A program made the translations under genes and the position numbers. A stretch of DNA of 64,000 nucleotides from Neobacillus ginsengisoli (GTDB lineage: Bacteria > Bacillota > Bacilli > Bacillales_B > DSM-18226): positions 682,001 to 746,000 of the forward strand of contig NZ_JAUSTW010000001.1 in the NCBI RefSeq assembly GCF_030813055.1. Reading direction: 5' to 3'. Shown here one piece after another: positions 36,998-45,113 of this stretch; within the stretch, counting starts at the first letter, position 1; the number at the start of each line of letters is the position of its first letter. Below the pieces are notes generated by a model. It made no database searches. It saw only the letters and a program-made list of their open reading frames with translations, and was not told where the DNA came from.

Positions 36998-37282
36998 ATG
37001 AGTAAAGAATGCGAATGGTGTCATAGCACAAATTTAAAAAGGATCAATTCCTCTGTTTTTTGGGAATTGCCTGACGGTACACGGGCAATCGAAATTACTG
37101 AAACCCCCACATTTACCTGTAATGACTGTACCATGAGCTATCAAAGTGAGCAGACGGTAAAAGAAATTGAGGATCAATTATTTTTAATTAATTGTAAATT
37201 GATTGAAAAAACGATTACCTTTAACGAATTAATGAAAATTCCAAGAGTATTAAAGAAAAATTATTTTGATTTTTTTTCATAA
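36998..37282 (+). CDS. yokU: YokU-family zinc-finger protein
   Basis: 94 residues. Two CxxC pairs (CEWCHSTN at the N-terminus and TFTCNDCTMSY about residue 44) should bind one zinc, as in MqsA/YgiT-type N-terminal domains. The rest is helical and ends KNYFDFFS. It follows kamA by 11 bases, the same adjacency as in B. subtilis. A regulatory role is possible but unproven; no HTH is evident. Confidence 0.88.
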   Translation: MSKECEWCHSTNLKRINSSVFWELPDGTRAIEITETPTFTCNDCTMSYQSEQTVKEIEDQLFLINCKLIEKTITFNELMKIPRVLKKNYFDFFS

Positions 37283-37288
37283 ATGCTG

Positions 37289-37315
37289 AACAGTCTGTAC
37301 ACAGACTGTTTTTCT
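37289..37315 (+). terminator. Terminator after yokU
   Basis: AACAGTCTGT/ACAGACTGTT stem followed by TTTCTTTT. Confidence 0.9.
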
Positions 37316-37395
37316 TTTGGTTGCTAGACGATGAAGGCTGAATCCGTTATAGTGTTCATAAGAAAATATATACGTAGGAAAGAAAGGCGTTTTTT

Positions 37396-37617
37396 ATGAG
37401 TAAATCTTTTTATCATTTTTTAATGAAATATAGGCACCCTGCTCCTAAAGATGCAATCAGTACCTTTGCTAACCATGCCTATGTAGACCACAGTTTTCCA
37501 AAAACATCTGAGGATTATCATGAAGTAAGTTCCTATCTTGAATTAAACGGACATTATTTGGATTCGATGACTGTTTTCGATGAGGCATGGCAGCAATACG
37601 TTTTATTGGAAGGATAA
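37396..37617 (+). CDS. yozE: YozE-family protein (UPF0346)
   Basis: 73 residues: MSKSFYHFLMKYRHP, ISTFANHAYVDHSFPKTSEDYHEVSSYLE, and a C-terminal FDEAWQQYVLLEG. This is a small helical YozE fold of unknown role. GAAAGGCG precedes the ATG. Neighbour order yokU-yozE-yodN matches B. subtilis. Confidence 0.92.
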   Translation: MSKSFYHFLMKYRHPAPKDAISTFANHAYVDHSFPKTSEDYHEVSSYLELNGHYLDSMTVFDEAWQQYVLLEG

Positions 37618-37623
37618 TATGAA

Positions 37624-37656
37624 AAATCGCCTTTTACCCAAGGGCGATTTTCTTTT
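37624..37656 (+). terminator. Terminator after yozE
   Basis: AAATCGCC and GGCGATTT flank a loop, followed by a T-rich run. Confidence 0.85.
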
Positions 37657-37739
37657 TTATTACAGGCGCGGGTATGGCAACCAGTGCATATACTATTGTA
37701 ATCAAAATTCACGGCTCAACACCCGAGAGGATGGAGGAT

Positions 37740-37898
37740 ATGGAAAAAAGGAAAAAACCGAAGTATAAGATCGGTGATACGGTCGTGATTACGATGTATG
37801 GGACAGTTGGCAAAGTTACAGATGTTAATTTTCTATTTTTATTGGGTAAAAAATATGCTATCATTCTTGGTACAAGTAAAGAATCTGGAGTGACCTAA
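37740..37898 (+). pseudogene. yodN: 5' part of a YodN-like gene, interrupted by element insertion
   Basis: ATG at 37740 (GAGAGG nine bases upstream) opens MEKRKKPKYKIGDTVVITMY, then GTVGKVTD. At that point the host sequence ends at the core ACAGAT (37818-37823) and the frame continues into element DNA (VNFLFLLGKKYAIILG...) to TAA at 37898. The missing 3' part is at 61770-62387 and would continue as DIKWLDGKYVYEVNKSDG. A KOW/SH3-like start (KIGDTVVI) is visible. The intact protein would be about 231 residues. The name YodN rests on synteny (yozE before, yozD/yodL after). The stop directly abuts the recombinase ATG. Confidence 0.8.
37818..37823. repeat. Left attachment core (attL)
   Basis: ACAGAT at the junction of yodN 5' sequence (GGCAAAGTT) and element sequence (GTTAATTTTC). 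The same core occurs at 52351-52356 and 61770-61775. Confidence 0.8.
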
Positions 37899-39371
37899 AT
37901 GCCATTAGCAGCCATTTATTTGCGTTTATCCCGAAATGAAGAACAATTGGATATTGAAGAGATTTTGACAAATCATCGTAATGCTCTTATTAAACTTGCA
38001 AATCAACATAAGCTAACTTACGACATATATCAAGAAATTTCAAGCGGTGTAAACACAGAACGACCTCAATTAAATTTACTTTTGGACAATTTGGACGAAT
38101 ACGATTACCTTTTAGTGATGGACATTGACAGGATTTCTCGTGACAATGCCTATGCAGAACAAATCAAAACAATGCTGATTGCTAATGACATCAAAATTTT
38201 AACTCCTCAAGGAGCAATCGATCTAACACAAGAAAGTAATGAAATGATGTTTTCGTTTCAAGCAATGCTGGCAAACTTTGAGTACAAACAAATTAGAAAA
38301 CGTTTAGGTCGTGGTCGATTAGCAGCTGCTGAACAAGGCAGGTGGACAATGAGTAATCAAGTTCCATTAGGGTATGCAAAAAACGAAGACCAGAAATTAG
38401 TAGTCGTTGAAGAGGAAGCAAAGATAATAAGGTACATCTTTCAAAAAACTCTTGAACGAGTTAGTGCAAATGAAATTGCAAAACAATTAGATATGCTAGG
38501 ATGGAGAAGCAGAAGAGGTAAAATTTTAACAACTTCTCATATTTCTTCAGCAAGGAAGAATGTTGTATATCGTGGAGTAGTTCAAGCCAAAAGAAGAGTT
38601 AATGGACGAGTAGTTGATGAAGTATTCGTTGAAGATGCTCATGAAGCAATCATTCCAAAAAAGCAATTCTTGGAAGTACAGCAGATTTTAGAAGAGAATA
38701 AGGATAAGACATTCTTTAACAAGAAGAAGGCTACAAGAAGGCTTCAAAATTTGATTTACTGCAATTGTTGTGGAAGGAAGAGATACTTACAAACTGATGG
38801 TCAGCACGATTTCATCAAATCCTGTTCGTACAAAATTTCAAATAACAGCTGTAAAGATCGGGGAGCTAAATATATTGAGGTAGAAAGATTTGTACTTCAA
38901 AAAATCAAAGAAAGAAAAGCAGATTTTGAACAAGAGCTCAAAAAAATTAAGTCTCTTGATACGACTGAAATCGAACAAAAGTTGTTGGTTGAAAAGGCAG
39001 CTTTAGAGAAGCAGCTTGATAAGTTTGAAAAGCGTCAAAGAAACCTTAATGTAATGAGAATGGATGGAGAAATAAGCAAAACTGAATTTGCTGATATAAA
39101 AGAGGAAAACGAACAACAAATCAAAAGGATACTTCAAGAAATTGAGTTAAAGAACACTCAATTAGAGAACTTAGACAGTACAGAAGAGCAACAAGAAAGA
39201 TTAGAATATACGATTGGAATGTTAGACAAATTGGAAGAAATCGAGCCGGAGGATTGTAACGCATTTTTGAAAACTTTCATCAAAAAGATTTTGTTTAGCA
39301 GCAATACAACTACTGATCACGATACAAAAAAGGAGAGAGCTACGTCAACGATTGATATTGTTTGGCTTTAA
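37899..39371 (+). CDS. Large serine recombinase/integrase
   Basis: 490 residues. The N-terminal resolvase domain has the catalytic Ser in AIYLRLSRNEEQ (about residue 10) and MDIDRISRDNAYAEQI. The recombinase domain follows (VPLGYAKNED..., VSANEIAKQLDMLGWRSRRGK), then a zinc ribbon (CNCCGRKRYL...C...C) and a long coiled coil (~350-450), the layout of SPbeta SprA and SpoIVCA-like integrases. It presumably inserts and excises this element at ACAGAT. GGAG lies 9 bases before the ATG, and the ATG directly follows the TAA of the truncated host ORF, so transcription and translation probably depend on the host gene's promoter while integrated. Confidence 0.95.
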   Translation: MPLAAIYLRLSRNEEQLDIEEILTNHRNALIKLANQHKLTYDIYQEISSGVNTERPQLNLLLDNLDEYDYLLVMDIDRISRDNAYAEQIKTMLIANDIKILTPQGAIDLTQESNEMMFSFQAMLANFEYKQIRKRLGRGRLAAAEQGRWTMSNQVPLGYAKNEDQKLVVVEEEAKIIRYIFQKTLERVSANEIAKQLDMLGWRSRRGKILTTSHISSARKNVVYRGVVQAKRRVNGRVVDEVFVEDAHEAIIPKKQFLEVQQILEENKDKTFFNKKKATRRLQNLIYCNCCGRKRYLQTDGQHDFIKSCSYKISNNSCKDRGAKYIEVERFVLQKIKERKADFEQELKKIKSLDTTEIEQKLLVEKAALEKQLDKFEKRQRNLNVMRMDGEISKTEFADIKEENEQQIKRILQEIELKNTQLENLDSTEEQQERLEYTIGMLDKLEEIEPEDCNAFLKTFIKKILFSSNTTTDHDTKKERATSTIDIVWL

Positions 39372-39430
39372 TTATTTCTAGAATATTCCTAACATATATT
39401 TTGCATTAGTTGAGTAAAGGATTATAATAA

Positions 39431-39880
39431 GACCGAAGAAATAAAGCTAAAGAAGAAGTTGAACAAGAAAAAAATAAAATGATGTCCGATGATGGGATTT
39501 TCCAGCGTGCAGCGTTTGTTCCTTTGCTTTTCGCACCGGTTTCATTACTTTTGGCATTGGTTCCAAGAAGGAAACAAACAGCGTTTGATTGGGCTATGAA
39601 GGTTGTACATGCTCAACTTATGAAAATTGGCATGGCCTTATTGCTGACGATATTGTTTGGCATTGCGGTGATTTTATATCGTGCTACTGAAACATCTGAT
39701 ATGGGCTTTCTTGGTATGATTCTTCTTCAAATTATCTGTTTTTTGGGAATATGGGCAAAACGAAAAGAACTAATTAATATGGTGTCTTCCGCAACAAATA
39801 ATATCCAAAGCAGTATTGGAGCTACTTTGCAAAGTTACCTTCAAAAATACCAACAGAAGTCGGCCGCCGTTTTTATTTTC
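39431..39880 (+). pseudogene. Fragment of a conjugation membrane protein (CD3337/EF1877 type)
   Basis: The open frame (from about KAKEEVEQEKNKMMSDDG, through LLLALVPRRKQTAFDWAMKV and GFLGMILLQIICFLGIWAKRKELI) resembles the large membrane protein of ICE/Tn916-like transfer modules. Only ~145 codons remain of a protein that is normally many hundred residues, without a proper start, and it ends abruptly at about 39870 where the frame enters unrelated sequence. It shows that the island once contained, or recombined with, a conjugative element. Confidence 0.65.
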
Positions 39881-39885
39881 ATTCA

Positions 39886-40143
39886 TTGCATTCGCAACAT
39901 TTCGTTTCAAGGCTAGAGGAGCAAATAGAACAGCTCCGGAACCAAGAGGAGTCAAACGAACTAGACTTTGTGGAGATAACGTTGAACAAAATTAGAAAAG
40001 TCCTCACTGGAGGAGAGCAACTTTCCGAGGTTGAAGCAAATAACATTTTGAGAGACTACATTGAAGCAATTTTTTATACAAAGATCGGAAATAATATTGA
40101 AATTGAAATTGTATGGAAAGACATTGTTGGCCTCGTTGCATGA
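39886..40143 (+). pseudogene. C-terminal fragment of a second large serine recombinase
   Basis: SRLEEQIEQLRNQEESNELDFVEITLNKIRKVLTG, then EVEANNILRDYIEAIFYTKIGNNIEIEIVWKDI, looks like the coiled coil and last strand of a large serine recombinase (compare CNAFLKTFIKKILF in the intact one upstream). The N-terminal catalytic and DNA-binding domains are missing. It is a relic of another integrase that once used or neighboured this site. Confidence 0.65.
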
Positions 40144-40277
40144 GGTCATTTTTTTATTTTGTTTTCCACGGTCTTTCCCTCCCCTCGTTGGTTTGAGTGT
40201 AAGAACAACACAATCAAATTCAAGGGGGAAAGTGAATTTGAACAAGTTACAAACTATTAAGGAAATTGGAAACCAAT

Positions 40278-40427
40278 ATGGATGATCTGATCTCGATTGG
40301 GACGATTGGATTGATTAAGGCGATCGAGTCGTTCTCGCCGAATAAAGGCATGAAGCTGTTCGTAGCTCAATGTATCGAGAACGAGATCTTGATGCATCTG
40401 CGTTCTCTAAAAAAGACATTTAATTGA
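40278..40427 (+). pseudogene. Fragment of a sporulation sigma factor (sigK-like)
   Basis: A 49-codon frame reads [20 protein letters not shown], then [20 protein letters not shown] and [10 protein letters not shown]. This is sigma-70 region 2 as found in SigK/SigE ([17 protein letters not shown] and [13 protein letters not shown] in the intact proteins). Part of the region 2.1-2.2 helix appears replaced (LFVAQ for the usual LATYAAR). It has no region 3/4 and cannot act as a full sigma factor. It may be a relic of a sigK-linked (skin-like) insertion. Confidence 0.8.
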
Positions 40428-40444
40428 ATAAGACTTTCAAAAAA

Positions 40445-40590
40445 ATGGATGTTTATGGCTTTTTTAGATTCGATTTAGTAGAATCGAGGTTTCGTGGACA
40501 AGGTGCATTTTTATCAAGCTTGATTTACGGTCTCGTAGTACTAAGTAGATTTGTTTCTATAAACCTTTTATTTGCCCCCAAAGCTAATGA
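40445..40590 (+). pseudogene. Degenerate DUF378 membrane protein fragment
   Basis: GFFRFDLVESRFRGQGAFLSS and LIYGLVVLSRFVSINLLFAP align by eye with the intact DUF378 protein at 49911 (GFFKFDLVATIFGGQGSFLSR...). The N-terminal helix is missing and the frame then runs into uvsE-derived sequence. Confidence 0.65.
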
Positions 40591-40599
40591 TGTCAATGG

Positions 40600-41158
40600 G
40601 TATGGTAGCTGTAGCAAATGTAGAAGATGCATTATTTACTATTAAAAGGGATGGGGATTGACCCGACTCATCGCTGTGTCGTGCATGTGAGAGGCAATTA
40701 TCAGAAGACCGATAATTGGATGGTCGTCCCCAAATCGATTTAAAAAATGATGATGCTTGAAAATGACGATACTTCATTTATACTAGAGGATACTTTTTAC
40801 TTATGTGAGAAACTGGATATTCCGCTTGTATTCGATTATCATCATCACCTTGCTCATCATCGAAATCCCGATTGGATAGTTCATTGGGATCGAGTCATCC
40901 AAACGTGGAGGGATTCTCCTCTTCGTGTAAAAATGCATATTTCCAGTCCAAAAAGCCAAAAAGCATTTCGTCATCATACAGATTTTGTTGACATAGATAT
41001 GTTCTTTCAGTTCTTAAAAGAAATCAAGGGCAGTGTTCGATTGACTGCATGATTGAAGCGAAAAGCAATGTGACGAAGCCCTGTTTCATTTAATGGAAGA
41101 GATTAAAACGAGGGAGGATGTGGAAATCATTGATGGCTCTTCGTTTCATTTAAAATGA
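40600..41158 (+). pseudogene. uvsE: Decayed UV damage endonuclease (uvsE) remnant
   Basis: Pieces of UvsE occur in order: MGIDPTHRCVVHVRGNYQ and NWMVVPKSI, an in-frame TAA at 40740, then MMMLENDDTSFILEDTFYLCEKLD, PLVFDYHHHLAHHRNPDWIVHWDRV, VKMHISSPKSQKAFRHHTDFVD. After that come two frameshifts (IDCMIEAKSN; LFHLMEEIKTREDVEIIDG) before TGA at 41158. The N-terminal half is gone. The TIM-barrel metal residues in the surviving part (DYHHHLAHH) show it derived from a real enzyme. splAB lies 1 kb downstream, so the island once carried two independent UV-repair routes. Confidence 0.88.
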
Positions 41159-41193
41159 TAGGAAGAGCCAATGATGTAATTTATTAATACTAA

Positions 41194-41622
41194 TTAGTTT
41201 TTCAACGAGAATTCCTGAGGTGGTTCTCCGGTTAGGTTTAAGATACGGACCGTTTCAGGCTGTATTTTAAGAAGTACGTAGTTCGGATCATTCGGACCTT
41301 CAAACCATTTATTAAACGATTCTTCCCAGAATTGATTTTTCAAAGCCTCTGTATCATTAATGGATGAGGTGCCTAAAATTTCAACATAGGCATCGCTTTG
41401 TCCTTTCTCTTCATAACCTAGCAATACAGATACGTATGGATTGTTTTCAATTTCGTCCATTTTTTCAGTGTCCTTTTTCGTTGGTGAATATAATGTTAGG
41501 TCCTCATTGTAAAATGTCATATATCGTGAATGAGGTTTATTATTTTCAACCGATGCAAGGATGCCTGTTTTGTGATTAGAGATTATGTTAACAACCTTTT
41601 CTTTAAAATCTTGATCGCTCAT
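41194..41622 (-). CDS. Pyridoxamine-phosphate-oxidase-fold stress protein (GSP26/YdaG type)
   Basis: 142 residues of the FMN-binding split-barrel family: ISNHKTGILASVENNKPHSRYMTFYNEDLTLYSPT, NNPYVSVLLGYEEKGQSDAYVEILG and VRILNLTGEPPQEFSL. It closely resembles B. subtilis general stress protein YdaG (GSP26). AGGAGGAAAATA precedes the ATG on the minus strand. Enzymatic role unknown. It appears intact although its upstream neighbours are decayed. Confidence 0.85.
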   Translation of the reverse strand: MSDQDFKEKVVNIISNHKTGILASVENNKPHSRYMTFYNEDLTLYSPTKKDTEKMDEIENNPYVSVLLGYEEKGQSDAYVEILGTSSINDTEALKNQFWEESFNKWFEGPNDPNYVLLKIQPETVRILNLTGEPPQEFSLKN

Positions 41623-41813
41623 TTATTTTCCTCCTATGGATTGGTTTCTCTTTATTTTCCACTAAAGCATGGAAAAAAAACTGTAAAAAATTCGTAGGTG
41701 CTTTTCCGGTGATCATTAAGTGTTTTTAGGAAACTAATAATCCATTGATCGAACTAAAGACTTGTTAGAGTTGCCTCTTGCCTCTTCTCCGGTTTTAGCC
41801 CATCTGCTTTTAT

Positions 41814-41951
41814 TTAGATATAGCCGTCATTATCCAATGGTGTTTGAAATTGATCAAGCCCAATATTGACAATATGCTTGATGACAAAAGGTGTTCCAAA
41901 CTCAATCAATGCACTGGAATGATCTAAAGCACAACCAAAACATTGAATCAT
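41814..41951 (-). CDS. Small 45-aa ORF, unrecognised
   Basis: ATG at 41951 follows GGAGTGAAGG at proper distance. The product reads MIQCFGCALDHSSALIEFGT, then PFVIKHIVNIGLDQFQTPLD and NDGYI. The Cys-x-x-Cys near the start could bind metal. No homologue is recalled; it could be a real small protein or a gene remnant. Confidence 0.4.
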   Translation of the reverse strand: MIQCFGCALDHSSALIEFGTPFVIKHIVNIGLDQFQTPLDNDGYI

Positions 41952-42119
41952 TTTTCCTTCACTCCTGTATAAAAGCTCAAGGTACTATTTTTAACCAAAA
42001 AAAGAATAAAATACCCAAGCTTTCAGTGAGGAATGGGAAATATTATTTTCTCTTTTTTATCATGCTTCGAATAACTTCAGGGATGTAACAAATCCTAATG
42101 AACAAAGGGGGTGCTTATA

Positions 42120-42275
42120 TTGTCAAACCAGCAACGTACTAATGGCGAGAAACAAAGAGGGCAATCCGGTAATCAACCGGGTTTAGGATCGAAGTACCAT
42201 GAGGAACATGCAGGAAAGGTTACCGGTTACGGACAACCTGACTCAGTCGCTAAAGAGGCTTACACAAATAGTTGA
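42120..42275 (+). CDS. Small 51-aa hydrophilic protein upstream of splA
   Basis: TTG start at 42120 behind GGGGGTG. The product is almost free of hydrophobic residues: SNQQRTNGEKQRGQSG, then NQPGLGSKYHEEHAGKVTGY and GQPDSVAKEAYTNS. Such composition resembles small spore- or stress-associated disordered proteins, but I do not recognise a family. It lies about 80 bases before splA on the same strand and may share a sporulation promoter with it. Confidence 0.55.
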   Translation: MSNQQRTNGEKQRGQSGNQPGLGSKYHEEHAGKVTGYGQPDSVAKEAYTNS

Positions 42276-42354
42276 TAAGCCTTTATTATAATCATTTTAC
42301 GCCCTTTGCTGCGTTTGTTCTGTTATAAAAATAAGAACACTTAAAGGATGGTGA

Positions 42355-42606
42355 ATGGGAATGAAAGTAAACCCTGAGTATACCTCCCATAATCCAGGAG
42401 ATGTTGTCTACGTCTTTTATCGTAATCCACATACACAGGACATTGCAAATGTTCAGGAAGCGGCTGTTGTGAATAATCCGGATAATCCTGGTGAATTGGC
42501 TATATTTCTATATGAAACCTATTATCCTCTAACAAACGAAATGGCTGTTTACTCAAGTGAGGCTGATGCGATCTCGGCCTATGAACGGTATTTTGGATAT
42601 GAATAG
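42355..42606 (+). CDS. splA: SplA, TRAP-like regulator of the spl operon
   Basis: 83 residues (81 from the ATG at 42361). NPGDVVYVFYRNPHTQDIANVQEAAVV and LAIFLYETYYPLTNEMAVYS match the small SplA protein, described as a negative regulator of splAB. AGGATGGTG precedes the start. splB begins 16 bases after its stop. Confidence 0.9.
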   Translation: MGMKVNPEYTSHNPGDVVYVFYRNPHTQDIANVQEAAVVNNPDNPGELAIFLYETYYPLTNEMAVYSSEADAISAYERYFGYE

Positions 42607-42621
42607 AATGGGGATTGTCAC

Positions 42622-43650
42622 ATGAACAAACCATTTATGCCGCAGCTCGTTTACTTCGAACCAGATGCATTGGAATATCCTCTTGGGCAGGAATTAAAGG
42701 GAAAATTTGAAAAAATGGATGTGGAAATTCGTTATACTACTTCACATAATCAAGTCAGAAACCTTCCTGGTGATACTGATTTTCAAAGATATAGGATTGC
42801 AAAATCAACACTAGTAGTCGGTATAAGAAAAACACTTAAGTTTGATACGTCGAAGCCATCTGCGGAATATGCCATCCCGTTTGCGACGGGCTGCATGGGG
42901 CATTGCCATTATTGTTATTTGCAAACGACGATGGGTTCGAAGCCTTATATTCGTACATACGTAAATGTGGAGGATATTTTAGATGCTGCTGATCGGTATA
43001 TGGAAGAACGAGCGCCCGAAATTACAAGATTTGAAGCATCTTGTACATCTGATATTGTCGGACTCGATCATCTGACACATACGTTAAAGCGGGCTATTGA
43101 GCATTTTGGGAATTCGGAGTTTGGCAAGCTGCGTTTTGTCACAAAATTTCATTATGTCGATCACTTACTTGATGCTGAACATAAAGGAAAAACGAGATTT
43201 CGCTTTAGTGTAAACGCGGATTATGTGATAAAAAATTTTGAGCCTGGGACCTCTCCGTTAGCAAAACGGATCGAGGCAGCGGGAAAAGTGGCAAGAGCTG
43301 GCTATCCATTAGGGTTCATTGTGGCACCCATCTATCTTCATGAAGGCTGGGAGGAAGGCTATTATCATTTGTTTAAACGACTTGACGCAGAATTACCAAT
43401 GGATGCAAGGGACGATATCACATTTGAATTTATTCAACACCGGTTCACGAAGCCAGCTAAGCGAGTGATTGGAAAAAATTACCCGATGACAAAATTAGAA
43501 TTAGATGAGTCTTCCAGAAGGTATAAATGGGGGAAATACGGCATCGGTAAATATATTTATCAAAAAGAGGAAGAAGAGGATATAAAAAGTCATCTTTATT
43601 CCTACATGGAAAAGTTTTTCCCAAATGCTAAATTGGAATACTTTACCTAA
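42622..43650 (+). CDS. splB: Spore photoproduct lyase
   Basis: 342 residues, the full family length. Radical-SAM motif ATGCMGHCHYCYLQT (CxxxCxxC, about residue 91), EASCTSDIVGLDHLTHTL, the hydrogen-donor-region cysteine (Cys~141 in ASCTSD), and FEFIQHRFTKPAKRVI near the C-terminus. It directly reverses 5-thyminyl-5,6-dihydrothymine in spore DNA during germination. It seems undamaged, and its position inside an integrated element means the host gained, or moved, this repair function horizontally. Confidence 0.97.
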   Translation: MNKPFMPQLVYFEPDALEYPLGQELKGKFEKMDVEIRYTTSHNQVRNLPGDTDFQRYRIAKSTLVVGIRKTLKFDTSKPSAEYAIPFATGCMGHCHYCYLQTTMGSKPYIRTYVNVEDILDAADRYMEERAPEITRFEASCTSDIVGLDHLTHTLKRAIEHFGNSEFGKLRFVTKFHYVDHLLDAEHKGKTRFRFSVNADYVIKNFEPGTSPLAKRIEAAGKVARAGYPLGFIVAPIYLHEGWEEGYYHLFKRLDAELPMDARDDITFEFIQHRFTKPAKRVIGKNYPMTKLELDESSRRYKWGKYGIGKYIYQKEEEEDIKSHLYSYMEKFFPNAKLEYFT

Positions 43651-43671
43651 AAGATCAAAATAACTTCTGTT

Positions 43672-43716
43672 AAAACACACGATATTTCATTTTGAAAAAT
43701 TGTGTGTTTTTTTTCT
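43672..43716 (+). terminator. Terminator after splB
   Basis: AAAACACAC/GTGTGTTTT stem with a longer loop, then eight Ts. Confidence 0.78.
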
Positions 43717-43853
43717 TTCCGGAGCTCTTTTAAAGTAACTAGTATATAATTTCTCGTGTTGAAGCTTATATTAAGGGCTTTTTTTAATGTTGAAATTTAG
43801 CGGAATGTTTGCGGTATCCTAATTTATTTAGCTGATTTATTGGATGAAATTGA

Positions 43854-44222
43854 TTAGCGGATTAATCGACTTCCTAAAAGATTCCCTATAAGAAAAATTG
43901 GTACCATTAAAATGCTGATGGGAATACTTTCGAATAGTAAATGTCTGTCTATAAGACTCAATTCAAACAAGTGGTAATAAGTAAGAAGAGAATAAGGAAT
44001 TACCATAAATATCCCCGTTATGACATCAGGCGAATAACCCCGGAAAATGATAGTTTGACCAATATGAGAAAAGACCTGTAGCAAAAATACATTTAATGCA
44101 GCTGTATATAGAAGAAAGTTTTCTCCGGTTGGAAGAAGATAGGCGGTTATAAATGTGATAAATGAAATAATAAGCAAAATCCATGCAATCATAATAGAAT
44201 GTTGGGCGGATTTCGCACCCAA
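43854..44222 (-). pseudogene. N-terminally truncated HXXEE-type membrane protein
   Basis: Four hydrophobic helices with NVFLLQVFSHIGQTIIFRGYSPDVITG and FMVIPYSLLTYYHLFE, as in the C-terminal part of HXXEE-domain proteins. The defining N-terminal HxxEE segment is missing, the TTG at 44222 has no ribosome site, and upstream sequence is unrelated. Probably a gene remnant. Confidence 0.6.
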
Positions 44223-44551
44223 TTTTTTTAACGACTAACGTAAGTTTGGCGAGGAAAGTTTTTGGAAACTGTTTGAATGTAGCAAAATTCATGTAATGTC
44301 TCTAGCATCTTTTGTTTATTAGATAATTGATTTTCCACAAAGTAATAGACTTCTATAAATTATTCGAACGATAATAAAAACTAAATTAAGCTAAAAAAAA
44401 ATGATTTTCACCCCATTATGCATGTCTAACTAATACTTATTTTTATGCTCTGAAACGAATTTCATTAGTATATTAGTGAAATACTAAAATAAATTTCAAA
44501 ATAATTTTGTGGAGTAGACACTAATTAAGTCTGTGTATAGAAGGTGATATT
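44223..44551. other. Intergenic stretch, AT-rich
   Basis: No gene recognised. It contains a short inverted repeat (ATTTCA...TGAAAT near 44459-44484) that could be a binding site for a regulator of the membrane protein at 44552. GAAGGTG at its end is that gene's ribosome site. Confidence 0.4.
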
Positions 44552-44839
44552 GTGAAGATTTTCTTAGTTCTAACAAGTATTGTACTTCCTATAATTATGT
44601 TCTTTTTACAAAAATTCCAGGTGAAATTCCGTATTATTTTTAATTTAGGTGCCGTTGTATCAGCAATTATATTTGGAGATATTGCCTCTATGTCTGTTTA
44701 TAAAATCATTAAAGATAATACTGTATTTATGACCAATATCCATTCCATCTTTCTAAATCCATTATTCTTATCAACTGGGGGTTATTTAGGGATATATTTC
44801 ATTTATCGACTGATAATAATTACCGTAGATGAATTATAA
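44552..44839 (+). CDS. Small three-TM membrane protein, unrecognised
   Basis: 95 residues from a GTG with GAAGGTG upstream. Hydrophobic segments near 1-18, 27-45 and 66-90. Sequence blocks IMFFLQKFQVKFRIIFNLGAVVSAIIFG and FLNPLFLSTGGYLGIYFIYRL look well conserved rather than random, and similar small proteins occur in other Bacillus genomes, sometimes wrongly labelled transposase. Function unknown. Confidence 0.65.
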   Translation: MKIFLVLTSIVLPIIMFFLQKFQVKFRIIFNLGAVVSAIIFGDIASMSVYKIIKDNTVFMTNIHSIFLNPLFLSTGGYLGIYFIYRLIIITVDEL

Positions 44840-45113
44840 ATGTCGTGTTTTTCCTTGTAATTGTTGAACGGAAAATATTTTTTGAGCTTTTTGAACACAC
44901 ATTCCTTCGTTTGGTATTAAACCGACTATTAAATACAAAAGATAAGGTTGAATCTTAGCTGTTGAACGGAAGGAGGTGCATGCTGTTTTTCTAGCCATAA
45001 ATGAAAACAGCATGCTTTATCTACTGCATTGGTATTATCCCCTACAGGTAGACATTAAAAAAAGAGGACATGATATGATGTTCTTAATAGTCTTCCTGGG
45101 AGGGGATTTTTCT

